Shown piece by piece: positions 8,494 to 15,840 of a stretch of DNA of 64,000 nt (position 1 is the stretch's first letter; every line of letters starts with the position of its first letter). The position numbers and the translations under genes were made by a program. This DNA comes from an uncultured Candidatus Saccharibacteria bacterium (lineage in GTDB: Bacteria > Patescibacteriota > Saccharimonadia > Saccharimonadales > Saccharimonadaceae): positions 61,650-125,649 of the forward strand of contig CAQRDK010000003.1 of assembly GCA_948868795.1 (NCBI GenBank), written 5' to 3'. Under the pieces are notes generated by a model. That model had not been told where the DNA came from. It did no database searches and was given only the letters and a program-made list of their open reading frames with translations.

Positions 8494-9060
8494 ATCCTTG
8501 ATCAATTACATCCTATACGAAGATCGAGGCAGCACGTTACGGTAACGAAGAGAGCCAGGGCTCACTCATCAGTTATCAGGGAGCGACAAAGACAGTGTCG
8601 TATTATATCCCGCAGTAAGGTGCTGAGTACTGTCGATTACGCAACATCGCATCGGAATCCAAGTTCACAAGAACCAAGACCCCAGTAATACATGCATCGC
8701 AGCACAAACCACTTTCATACGCATAACCATTGAATGGCCCCAGCGAGTCGATTTTTCGACAAAGTAAACTCTACGCATAACTACAACCATTGTCGACAGG
8801 AGAATGTCGACCCCGTTATTCCCGCCCAGGCTAAAGCACCTTGTGTGCAGTGCAAAAACCGTTTGACGGCAGGATTAACATTCGCAGAGAGCGCACCGTT
8901 CATGAGCCCAAGGTTAAGTGGGAACCTAGGATGAACGACTTATCTAATCGAAAAATTACTTATTAAACTGAAAGCAAAAACTTTACAGCCAACTCTCCCA
9001 CACACGTTACCCTAGCACAAACCCGCCCCCTCCGTTCGGAGGGGGCAAACTTTTTATTTA
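8494..9060 (+). ncRNA. ~570-nt structured non-coding RNA, family unknown
   Basis: This stretch has no convincing ORF but a strong promoter at one end and a terminator at the other. Many local hairpins can be read directly: 8496-8503 with 8522-8529; GTCGA-TTTT-TCGAC at 8747-8760; GTCGACA (8792-8798) with TGTCGAC (8805-8811); and a nested pair CGTTCAT/ATGAACG (8897-8903 with 8931-8937) enclosing AGGTT/AACCT (8911-8915 with 8923-8927). I looked for RNase P (GAGGAAAGTCC), tmRNA (tRNA-like ends, tag ORF), SRP RNA and group I/II intron cores and found none. Its size is like that of large ornate bacterial RNAs (OLE, ROOL, GOLLD), but no homology is claimed. The flanking genes are on the minus strand. 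Confidence 0.7.
9025..9056 (+). terminator. intrinsic terminator of the 8.5-kb RNA
   Basis: A 9-bp GC-rich stem (9025-9033 with 9038-9046) with loop GTTC, followed by AAAC and a T-run at 9051-9055. Confidence 0.9.
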
Positions 9061-9176
9061 GTATTTTCCCCAAACCATATCGCAACAGAGATAACATCGC
9101 ACGTCATTCTACGGTTAAACGTATACCCAAAAATCACGCCTAACCGCGGCAAACGTACAACAAACCCCAAAACCTC

Positions 9177-9905
9177 TCACTCCGCCCAAGCCACCCCCCC
9201 GTCTCCCGGGATGAACCTAAAATGCTTCTCCGGCGTCACCCTCTTCATATAATCCTCTTCCAGATTCGGCTGCCCGCCATTATGTATAATATACGCCCGC
9301 CCCTCCGCGTTCCGCCGATCCGACACCATCCCGATATGGTTCCCATTCTCCGCAATAATAATATCTCCCGGTTGCCACTCCGCAATCTCCGAAGTGTCCG
9401 TCGTCAGCTCCTCCGCATATTCCGCAAAAAACACCGCGAGCACATTCACCCGCCGAAAATCAATATTCTTATCCCGCTCCGTAATCCACGGATACGCCTC
9501 CGGCCTCGCCGCAATATCCGCATCCACCATCTCGCGCAAGTTATACCCCGCCTCCCGAAACGCCCGCCAAATCACATCCGTACACACCCCAACATCGTCC
9601 GGCGGAAATCCCCCATCCACATACGACCCGTCATACCGTGGGTGATTCTCTATATCCTTCCGCGCTCCATTCAGCAACTCCGTATAATCATCCACCCCGT
9701 CCCCATCAAAATCCGTCTCCGAAAGCACCCTCGTTAGTCCAAAATCCTCCCCCGTATAATACCGCACCAGCGTCGACCCGTCATTACTCCCCGCAAACGG
9801 CCCCAGATTAAACTCCCACATCAACCACGCCCCGACCAGTCCAATCACCACCGCCACCCCCGTCAGCATCATCCACTTCAGCCCCGCCGTCGTTAACTTC
9901 TCCAT
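9177..9905 (-). CDS. DUF1287-family membrane-anchored protein (NlpC/P60-like fold)
   Basis: 242 residues with an N-terminal membrane segment (about 10-30) and an extracytoplasmic domain. The signature DDVGVCTDVIWRAFREAGYNLREMVDADI, followed by YPWI, DKNIDFRRVNVL and GNHIGMVSDRR, matches DUF1287, whose conserved Cys and His suggest a papain-like peptidase or amidase. Its substrate is not established. A short acidic FDGDGVDDYTEL segment near residue 65 resembles a calcium-binding loop. The ATG lies 5 nt after the aminotransferase stop, so it is the third gene of an operon; the TATAAT-like string there is made by that stop codon. A wall-related role would fit the upstream Mur-like gene. Confidence 0.8.
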   Translation of the reverse strand: MEKLTTAGLKWMMLTGVAVVIGLVGAWLMWEFNLGPFAGSNDGSTLVRYYTGEDFGLTRVLSETDFDGDGVDDYTELLNGARKDIENHPRYDGSYVDGGFPPDDVGVCTDVIWRAFREAGYNLREMVDADIAARPEAYPWITERDKNIDFRRVNVLAVFFAEYAEELTTDTSEIAEWQPGDIIIAENGNHIGMVSDRRNAEGRAYIIHNGGQPNLEEDYMKRVTPEKHFRFIPGDGGVAWAE

Positions 9906-9910
9906 ATATA

Positions 9911-11101
9911 TTATATCTTCCCCATCACCTTCTTCACCCTCTCGATATCCTCCTCTCGCGTCGCATAGCTCAAGGAAAACCTCACAAGCGGCGGCAACCC
10001 CAACACCTTATCCAGATAATAATGTGCGCAGAAATACCCCGTCCGCGCCATAATCCCCTCTTTCCCGAGCGCCGCCCCGAGCAAATGCGAATCCACCCCC
10101 TCGACATAGAAGCTCATCGTCGGATTCGCTTCATGCCTCTCCACCACAACCCCATTCTCAATCGCCCCCACCATCTTCACCTTCTCCCGCGACCTCAGAA
10201 ATCCATCCAGCTCCTCCGTACACGCCGCGAGCCGCTTCTTATCTTCCTTCGTCCGCTTCGAAAGCCAATCAATCGCCGCCCCGAGACTAATAATCTCACC
10301 CCACGCCTGTAACCCCGCCTCAAAAATCGTATGCGCATGGTCTTTATTTCCCGTCGCGCTGAGAATATACCGATCCTCAAACACATCATCCACCATTCCC
10401 CCGCCCACAAAACTCAACCGCAACTTCGGGATCAAATCCCTCCGCACCACCATCACCCCCAGCGACGCCGCATACATCTTATGCGCCGAGAAACAAATCG
10501 CGTCCGCCTCTGTTTTTTCCAGCATCTCGTAATAATGCGCCATCGCCTGCGCCGCGTCAATAATCACAATTCCCCCGTCCTTATGCACCCGCTTCACGAC
10601 TTCCTTCAAGTTCGTAAGCCTCCGCCCGTCGAAGTTCGCCGCACAGTTCACAACCACCACCGCCCCCTTAAAATCTTCCCCTTCATACATCAACCCACCA
10701 TCCGGGAAACGTTTCAAAACCACCCGCGGCACCCCCAATCTCTCCGCCACGTTCATCGTCGCAAGAAACGGCGAATTATGCTCAATTTCGCTCGTCACCA
10801 CCTTCTTCACAAACTTCGGGTCAATCGAATTCAGCAACAAATTCACCCCATAAGTCGTGTTCAGCGTAAACGACACGAAGTAATCCTTCGAAGGCAGCTT
10901 CAGCAACTTCAGAACTTTCTTCCGCGTCCCCTCGACCAGCTCATCCGTCTCCACGCCCCACTTATACTTCACCCGCTCCCCGCACGAATTATGCTCAAAA
11001 TAATACCGTTCCATCGCCTCCACCACTGGCCTCGGCCGAAGACTCTGACACGCCGCATCCAGATACACCTCCCCCGCCCCCAAATAATCAAAATCCCCCA
11101 C
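9911..11101 (-). CDS. class V aminotransferase / cysteine desulfurase-like PLP enzyme
   Basis: 396 residues, normal for the SufS/CsdA fold. The PLP-binding Lys is in FSAHKMYAASLG, preceded by VIIDAAQAMAHY, and a Cys sits in ARTGYFCAHYY at the position of the active-site Cys of SufS-type desulfurases. It starts with GTG at 11099-11101, 3 nt after the stop of the Mur-like gene. No SUF or ISC partner genes are in view, so the product could feed Fe-S assembly, tRNA thiolation or an amino-acid reaction connected with the linked Mur-like protein. Specificity cannot be read from sequence. Confidence 0.85.
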   Translation of the reverse strand: MGDFDYLGAGEVYLDAACQSLRPRPVVEAMERYYFEHNSCGERVKYKWGVETDELVEGTRKKVLKLLKLPSKDYFVSFTLNTTYGVNLLLNSIDPKFVKKVVTSEIEHNSPFLATMNVAERLGVPRVVLKRFPDGGLMYEGEDFKGAVVVVNCAANFDGRRLTNLKEVVKRVHKDGGIVIIDAAQAMAHYYEMLEKTEADAICFSAHKMYAASLGVMVVRRDLIPKLRLSFVGGGMVDDVFEDRYILSATGNKDHAHTIFEAGLQAWGEIISLGAAIDWLSKRTKEDKKRLAACTEELDGFLRSREKVKMVGAIENGVVVERHEANPTMSFYVEGVDSHLLGAALGKEGIMARTGYFCAHYYLDKVLGLPPLVRFSLSYATREEDIERVKKVMGKI

Positions 11102-11104
11102 TCT

Positions 11105-11845
11105 TTACCCCTTCACCTCGTAATTCGCAATCCCCTCCGCAATCGTCGCTGGCGCAATGTTCAACGCCGTCGCAATCGCCGCCGCACACGCCATATACGA
11201 CACTGTCGGCTCCCCCGCAAGGAAACTCGCCACCGTGAAGTCTCGCCCCCCGAACCCAAGCTGCGCTTCTGTTCCCTTCCGATACAATTTTGACCCCTCA
11301 ATTTTCACATCCGAATCCGACGACGCTCCATAAGTCAGCGTCTCCGTCTTTCCTCTAAACTGCGCAAAATCTGGGTAATGCGCATCATCGCGATTCAAAA
11401 CCACCACCTCCGGATCCATCCGAAACAGCGTCTCTTTCTCCTCGAGATACGAATTCAAATCCGCATCCGTCAACCCCGACGGCACAAAATCCGTCATCGC
11501 CGCCGCATAAATCGGCAACCCATAGAACGTCTCCGCCCCAAGCGCCGCCGCCGGTGCCGTAATCACCGCATACGTTACCTTGGCCTTCCACGCATCATTC
11601 AAAAACTTATGCAAAACTGTCGCTTTAATCGCCTGATCCGACGCCAAAATCGCCGCCGGCTGACTCGCCGCCCTCAAAATCTCGTGCACAAAATGCGCCA
11701 CCGTCGACTTCCCCGTCGACCCAGTCACACAAATCAACTTCAAATCTCGCGCCGGATGCCCATAATAAGAGGCCAACAGCTTCACCTTCGCGCGCTCAAG
11801 ACGGAACCGCTTCTTACCTCCAGAAAGTTTCGCAGTATTTTCCAT
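11105..11845 (-). CDS. truncated Mur-ligase-like protein (lacks C-terminal domain)
   Basis: 246 residues. LICVTGSTGKSTVAHFVHEIL near residue 38 is a Mur-ligase P-loop, and the following ~200 residues resemble the central ATPase domain of MurE-type enzymes. The protein ends at AEGIANYEVKG, just where the C-terminal domain would begin, so half the active site is missing. The next gene starts 3 nt later, and I see no frameshifted continuation. The start MENTAKLSGG is preceded by a minus-strand TACAAT ending 6 nt upstream (leaderless). A full-length murE is at 29604-30995, so this is a reduced paralogue with unknown role. Confidence 0.8.
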   Translation of the reverse strand: MENTAKLSGGKKRFRLERAKVKLLASYYGHPARDLKLICVTGSTGKSTVAHFVHEILRAASQPAAILASDQAIKATVLHKFLNDAWKAKVTYAVITAPAAALGAETFYGLPIYAAAMTDFVPSGLTDADLNSYLEEKETLFRMDPEVVVLNRDDAHYPDFAQFRGKTETLTYGASSDSDVKIEGSKLYRKGTEAQLGFGGRDFTVASFLAGEPTVSYMACAAAIATALNIAPATIAEGIANYEVKG

Positions 11846-11898
11846 ACCCCTATTGTAGCACAAAAACTCGACAAACAACCCAAAATCCCCAAAAACTC

Positions 11899-11927
11899 TT
11901 TACAAATTATTTCGCTTACGCTATAAT
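11899..11927 (+). promoter_or_regulatory. promoter TTTACA-17-TATAAT in the tRNA-Arg leader region
   Basis: -35 TTTACA (11899-11904), 17-bp spacer, -10 TATAAT (11922-11927). It points towards tRNA-Arg, with a second -10 (TATAAT at 12071-12076, extended TATGC) nearer. What the first promoter drives in 11934-12060 is unclear; no ORF with a ribosome-binding site was found there. Confidence 0.65.
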
Positions 11928-12070
11928 AAACCCGATCCGACGTCCCTTCTCGGCTTTTGTTGATATATCTATCAAAGCAAATTGGTCGCAGGCTTGAATC
12001 CCTCTTTCTTAAGCTAATGGAACTTTACTCAAACCCAATTTCCCTCTTTCAAAACTCCGAAAAGTATGCT

Positions 12071-12076
12071 ATAATG
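12071..12076 (+). promoter_or_regulatory. proximal -10 for tRNA-Arg
   Basis: TATGCTATAAT immediately upstream of a ~90-nt leader to the tRNA. The leader contains a small TTGCGT/ACGCAA hairpin at 12083-12096. The -35 (TTCAAA) is weak. Confidence 0.55.
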
Positions 12077-12165
12077 AACTTGTTGCGTTTACGCAATGCT
12101 CATTTTCATTGTCAGGTGGATGTCGGTAGTGCCGATTGCAAAATCGCGCGAAAATATCCACACTT

Positions 12166-12242
12166 GCACCCGTAGCTCAGCTGGATAGAGCGTTGGCTTG
12201 CGGAGCCAAAGGCCGTAGGTTCGAATCCTGTCGGGTGTACCA
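12166..12242 (+). tRNA. tRNA-Arg (anticodon GCG)
   Basis: 77 nt with a complete cloverleaf: acceptor GCACCCG/CGGGTGT, D-arm GCTC-AGCTGGATA-GAGC, anticodon stem TTGGC/GCCAA around TTGCGGA, T-arm with GGTTCGAATCC, and encoded CCA. The anticodon GCG reads CGC/CGU Arg codons. Most bacteria use ACG (inosine-modified) here, so GCG is unusual. The tRNA is followed directly by a 16-bp GAAA-loop hairpin and by degenerate copies of its own 3' end. Confidence 0.95.
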
Positions 12243-12487
12243 TAGAAAATACTCCATCGAAAGATGGAGTATTTTCTATGCTCCAGCCCAGACAGGAGAC
12301 GAACCACAGGTTCGTCCGCTATAGGAAACGAGCGAAGAAAATTAGCTTGCTCATTTTCTTCCGAGTTGACGCCTAGCGGAAGGATTTTCACAAGAAAATC
12401 CTTCCTGTCGGGCGTTTTTTACAACATAGCAAGATTACTTTTTCTATCGGAAGCGCGACGAGATTTCCATCCTGTCGAACGCACCAT
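12243..12487. repeat. palindrome-rich region with tRNA-Arg 3'-end-like fragments
   Basis: Immediately after the tRNA CCA is a perfect 16-bp stem with a GAAA loop (12243-12278), probably its terminator or processing hairpin. Further hairpins follow: GACGAACC/GGTTCGTC; GAAGAAAAT/ATTTTCTTC; and GGAAGGATTTTC/GAAAATCCTTCC. Fragments resembling the tRNA 3' end (CCTGTCGGGTG) recur near 12402-12414 and 12469-12484, the second ending ACGCACCA. No gene is seen. Confidence 0.65.
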
Positions 12488-12500
12488 ATATAATATATGC

Positions 12501-12512
12501 TATAATATACTT
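12501..12512 (+). promoter_or_regulatory. -10 six nt before the 12.5-kb start codon
   Basis: TATAAT (12501-12506), preceded by TATGC, then ATACTT and the ATG at 12513. A leaderless transcript is predicted. Confidence 0.7.
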
Positions 12513-14429
12513 ATGCTAAACAAACTTTCTTCCACGCTTGCCAAAAATCTCGACGAGTTCCAAAACGTCCCCGCCTCGCCGACCACCGCCCCAGCGACCC
12601 CCAATCCTGTCCCCGCCGCCAGCCTCGCCGACAACCCCGTCATCGTCTCTCAGCAACAGCAAGCCCAAATCATCGCCTACTTCACCGGCGGTCACAACCC
12701 CCAAGTCTTCATCACTACGAACCTCATCGAAATCACCCCCGAGCAGCGGCAAGCCTTCCTCGATCTCCTCGAGAAAAACAAAATCAGCCACTCCGAGCTC
12801 GAAACCTTCTTCCGCGACATCCCCGCCCCCTTCGACAACCCCGACCTCGACGTTGACCGCGTTTTCTCCCTCATCGCGAAAAACCGCCGCGCCGTCCAAA
12901 TCCTCGCTATCGCCTGCGGCTACAACGAGCAAAACTGGCAACAAGTCGGCGCGAAAGATCTCCGAGCTCTCATGAGCCTCCACAAAAAAGGCCAGCCCGA
13001 CTACCGCACCCCCGTCGGCTTCGCCGAGTTCCGCGAAAAATTCCTCGAAGACATTCATCCCGAATCCACCCCTGCCGGATATAATAAATACCTCCACGCC
13101 TTCGATGAGCTCGAATCCACCATCTACGGCCCCCGTTTTGACTACTACCGTCAGTTTGAAGCCCTGAAGAGGTCTGCTCATCTCCCCGAACACAGCCCCC
13201 ACTACGACCTCTCCAAACCCGCCGCATCCCCGCTCAAACCTGCCCCCGACCTCACAGCTAACCTCGCCAAAACCGCGCCTACCCCTCATTCTCTCGCCGC
13301 TGCCGAAATTGCCGCCGAAAAGGCCCGAGAACAGTCCGCCGAGCAACAGGCCCAAGCCGAAGAACATCGCGAAGTTCAGCCCCCGAAGCCCCTTTATTCC
13401 CTCCTCCCGCCTGACCGCCGCGAACAAGTCCTCGCCCTCTCCGTCATTGACGGCGACCCCTGGCGCCAAAACGGTCAAGATTACCCCTTGACGCCTAGCG
13501 CCCTCCTAAATGCCGGTCTCTATCCTCAATATCAAATCATCCTCGACGGCCGTCCAATCTATCTCTCCGCTGTCTTCGCCGCCGGCAGCAGCACTGCCAA
13601 CCCCGCCATCGCCAACACCGCCGCGGTCATCGCCTATGTTTCCACCGAATCCAACCTCAAAGTCCGCAGCTTCTACCGCGACAAACTCACCGGCCTCTGG
13701 TGCTATCTCCCCGACTACATCCGAACTCTCGACGGCAACGGTATCGAACTCCTCGGACAAGGCTACCACGAGCGCTCCGTCATTCTCCCCATCCCCCTCC
13801 AAGCCACCCTCTCCACCCTCGAACAATCCCCAATCAGTATCACCATGACAAACCCCGATTACCTCTTCGCCGGCACCGCCAAAGCCTACGACACCCAACC
13901 CGCCTACAACACCGCCAAATCCGCCAAGCAACTCCGCGGCGACTTCTACCATGAAGTCTCCAGCACGCCAGTCAACTCCGACGCCAAGCTCATTGCCCCC
14001 GGCCACCGCAAAATCGCCCCCCAACTTCTCTCGACTCCTGTCGAACTCGCCCCCGATTTCTATCTCCCAATCGCCTATTATAATACCTACACGACCCTGA
14101 CCGCCCACTCCTTCGCCTCCGCTTATCCCTCACACGACCAAGCCTGCAACTGGCTCTTCCTGAGAGACGAGCGTAGCCGCGTCTGGGTCGCCCAAATCGA
14201 GTTTCTTTCCCCACTCACCTCGACTGGCTGCCGCCACGATTGGCTCGCCGCCACCGACATCGAAACCCCTCTCTACGAATTCTCCCGCCTCGCCGACGAT
14301 TACGGCAACAACACCGACATCCGCGGCGGCCGTATCGGCATGTGGGACAATTACCTCTCCCAAGTCCCCCTCATCCAACAATTCCTGAAGTTCCAAACCC
14401 AACAGCTCGCCAAATCTCAGCAACAATAA
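12513..14429 (+). CDS. large hypothetical protein, Ala/Pro-rich N-terminal half
   Basis: 638 residues, family not recognised. Residues 1-45 are Ala/Pro/Thr-rich. Residues ~50-210 look alpha-helical (TPEQRQAFLDLLEKNKISHSE). Residues ~215-300 are low-complexity and possibly coiled-coil (AAAEIAAEKAREQSAEQQ). The C-terminal ~330 residues are rich in Tyr and aromatic-beta segments (GLWCYLPDYIRTL, YLPIAYYNTYTTL). No signal peptide or membrane segment was found. The start was chosen because it alone fits the promoter: the -10 ends 6 nt before ATG 12513, whereas longer in-frame extensions would run back through the tRNA repeats. A strong terminator follows the gene. Confidence 0.75.
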   Translation: MLNKLSSTLAKNLDEFQNVPASPTTAPATPNPVPAASLADNPVIVSQQQQAQIIAYFTGGHNPQVFITTNLIEITPEQRQAFLDLLEKNKISHSELETFFRDIPAPFDNPDLDVDRVFSLIAKNRRAVQILAIACGYNEQNWQQVGAKDLRALMSLHKKGQPDYRTPVGFAEFREKFLEDIHPESTPAGYNKYLHAFDELESTIYGPRFDYYRQFEALKRSAHLPEHSPHYDLSKPAASPLKPAPDLTANLAKTAPTPHSLAAAEIAAEKAREQSAEQQAQAEEHREVQPPKPLYSLLPPDRREQVLALSVIDGDPWRQNGQDYPLTPSALLNAGLYPQYQIILDGRPIYLSAVFAAGSSTANPAIANTAAVIAYVSTESNLKVRSFYRDKLTGLWCYLPDYIRTLDGNGIELLGQGYHERSVILPIPLQATLSTLEQSPISITMTNPDYLFAGTAKAYDTQPAYNTAKSAKQLRGDFYHEVSSTPVNSDAKLIAPGHRKIAPQLLSTPVELAPDFYLPIAYYNTYTTLTAHSFASAYPSHDQACNWLFLRDERSRVWVAQIEFLSPLTSTGCRHDWLAATDIETPLYEFSRLADDYGNNTDIRGGRIGMWDNYLSQVPLIQQFLKFQTQQLAKSQQQ

Positions 14430-14449
14430 CATCCCAGCTACCAGAAACC

Positions 14450-14481
14450 AAAAGTCCCGCGGTTCAACCCGCAGGACTTTT
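14450..14481. terminator. bidirectional terminator
   Basis: AAAAGTCCCGCGG pairs with CCGCAGGACTTTT (one mismatch), with T-runs on both strands. It serves the 12.5-kb gene (plus) and the GNAT gene (minus). Confidence 0.85.
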
Positions 14482-14496
14482 CTAACTCGCTAATCA

Positions 14497-15252
14497 CTAT
14501 GCTTCGGACTGTTCGGCTTTCGTCTCTTTTCTTAAAACCATATGCTGCACACCCTCAGTACCATCTGGATAATTACCGAACTTCTCCCCTTCCGGCTGAA
14601 AGCCCAACTCACCATATGATTTACTAGCCCACGGATGACTATCCAGAACGTCCAAATGCAATTCCTCATATTCCGGATTATCCATCAGCGTCTGAATCAT
14701 TTTCTTACCCACCCCTTGCGAACGATAAGCATCCCGCACCCCCACAAATTCAATCTCCGCCGTGCCTGGCGCCATTTCCCCTGTCACCTTTGGCATATAA
14801 ACCCGATTCGCGCGATCGAAGTTCTCTGGCATTTCAATTCCAGTCGTCCTAAACCGCTCCTCCACCGCATCCGCATCCCAAGGCTTACAATCTGCATCAC
14901 GATAAACCAAAATCCCCGCAATGTCACCATTCTCGTCTTTTGCCACAATCGTCCGGTCATAAGAAAACAGCACATCCGGCTCGTCCGTAAACAAAGCCTG
15001 CGCAAGTTTCTTCGCCCTCTCCTCATCACCAAAAAAGTCCGGACAAATATACTGATCCGTCAAATATAACGCCTCAGCCGCTTGTTCAAGACTATCATCC
15101 GGCGAAAGATTTTGAATCTCAATCTGCACTACTTCTTCATGTTCCGCAGACTTCTCATCCCCAAAATCTGGCATCGCCGCCAACTCTCCCCACCCCGTAT
15201 CCATACTATCCTGTGTATTATCCCCGCCAACTTCGCCTACAAACTCGCTCAT
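14497..15252 (-). CDS. GNAT-family N-acetyltransferase
   Basis: 251 residues. Motif A of the GNAT fold is VRDAYRSQGVGKKMIQTLMD near residues 172-192 (acetyl-CoA pyrophosphate loop QGVGKK), followed by LHLDVLDSHPWASKSYGELGF, the usual beta5/alpha4 region. About 45 residues of acidic extension precede the domain. The start is preceded by AAAGGAAAG. The substrate (small molecule, peptide or protein N-terminus) cannot be inferred. It is convergent with the 12.5-kb gene. Confidence 0.85.
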   Translation of the reverse strand: MSEFVGEVGGDNTQDSMDTGWGELAAMPDFGDEKSAEHEEVVQIEIQNLSPDDSLEQAAEALYLTDQYICPDFFGDEERAKKLAQALFTDEPDVLFSYDRTIVAKDENGDIAGILVYRDADCKPWDADAVEERFRTTGIEMPENFDRANRVYMPKVTGEMAPGTAEIEFVGVRDAYRSQGVGKKMIQTLMDNPEYEELHLDVLDSHPWASKSYGELGFQPEGEKFGNYPDGTEGVQHMVLRKETKAEQSEA

Positions 15253-15397
15253 GCTTTCCTTTGCTATTTTTGTTTTTATTTAAACTTACACTTACCCCTA
15301 GTCTAGCACAGATTACACTTTTTGTCAAGATAGCAAAGCGGGCCTAGCGCTTCTTCGTCAAACCAATCTCCATCTTTCCCTAACCTTATCTTTGTGC

Positions 15398-15403
15398 TAT
15401 AAT
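15398..15403 (+). promoter_or_regulatory. -10 for tRNA-Ser(CGA)
   Basis: TTTGTGCTATAAT ends 7 nt before the first nucleotide of the tRNA, so transcription probably starts at or next to the mature 5' end. Confidence 0.75.
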
Positions 15404-15410
15404 AAAACAC

Positions 15411-15498
15411 GGAAGCGTGGCCGAGTGGTTGAAGGCGCACGACTCGAAATCGTGTGGGCAGAAATGTCTCGGAGGTTCGAATCCTCTCGCTTCCGCCA
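15411..15498 (+). tRNA. tRNA-Ser (anticodon CGA)
   Basis: 88 nt, class II with a long variable arm. The acceptor GGAAGCG/CGCTTCC, anticodon stem CACGA/TCGTG around CTCGAAA, T-arm GGTTCGAATCC and encoded GCCA are all present. It reads UCG. The last 18 nt recur twice downstream. Confidence 0.96.
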
Positions 15499-15782
15499 TA
15501 AAATGAAAAATGGCGAGCTTGCTCGTCAATTTTTATTTTCAAGGAAGCATGATGGATGAATATCCTCTCGCTTCCGCCAGGAAGTAATGAAAATCCGCAC
15601 TTTGTGTGCGGTATTTTTATTACTTTTCTCTCAGAAAAGTTAAGGATTTGAACCTCGCGGTTCGTTATCGAGCATAGCAGACCTCGTAGGAGACGAAATC
15701 AAAGAAGCAACTGCTTCTTTGATTGAGATGACGCCCGAGGCGAAGGCGTAAACCTAAGATTCCCATCCTCTCGCTTCCGCCC
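15481..15782. repeat. three copies of the tRNA-Ser 3' end separated by hairpins
   Basis: ATCCTCTCGCTTCCGCCA is present as the tRNA end (15481-15498), again at 15562-15579 (identical) and at 15765-15782 (17 of 18). Between copies 1 and 2 is a ~19-bp hairpin with T-run (about 15501-15540). Between copies 2 and 3 are a ~19-bp hairpin (about 15580-15630) and a 13-bp hairpin AATCAAAGAAGCA/TGCTTCTTTGATT near 15697-15724. The whole 342-nt gap to the next gene holds no ORF of its own. Confidence 0.85.
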
Positions 15783-15840
15783 AACCACTTTGACCTAAAT
15801 CATGCTACAATATACTATATACACCTAAACAGGAAAACTT

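Noticed and set aside
8317..8505. 62-codon minus-strand frame with hydrophobic residues
   Set aside because: AT-rich upstream region; overlaps the ncRNA promoter and lacks a ribosome-binding site.
8734..8934. 66-codon frame within the structured RNA
   Set aside because: No ribosome-binding site and it spans several hairpins; not protein-like.
8494..9060. Known RNA identities (RNase P RNA, tmRNA, SRP RNA, group I/II intron) for the 8.5-kb RNA
   Set aside because: None of their conserved cores was found on either strand; the same negative result holds for 26.6-27.7 kb and 18.2-18.7 kb.
9901..9911. TATAAT as a leaderless promoter for the DUF1287 gene
   Set aside because: The string is formed by the stop codon of the upstream gene and is only 4 nt from the ATG; an operon explains it better.
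12089..12391. 100-codon frame on the minus strand across tRNA-Arg
   Set aside because: It is an antisense read of the tRNA and its hairpins (typical false ORF), with no ribosome-binding site.
15303..15542. 79-codon minus-strand frame across tRNA-Ser
   Set aside because: Antisense of the tRNA and its terminator hairpin; no start signal.
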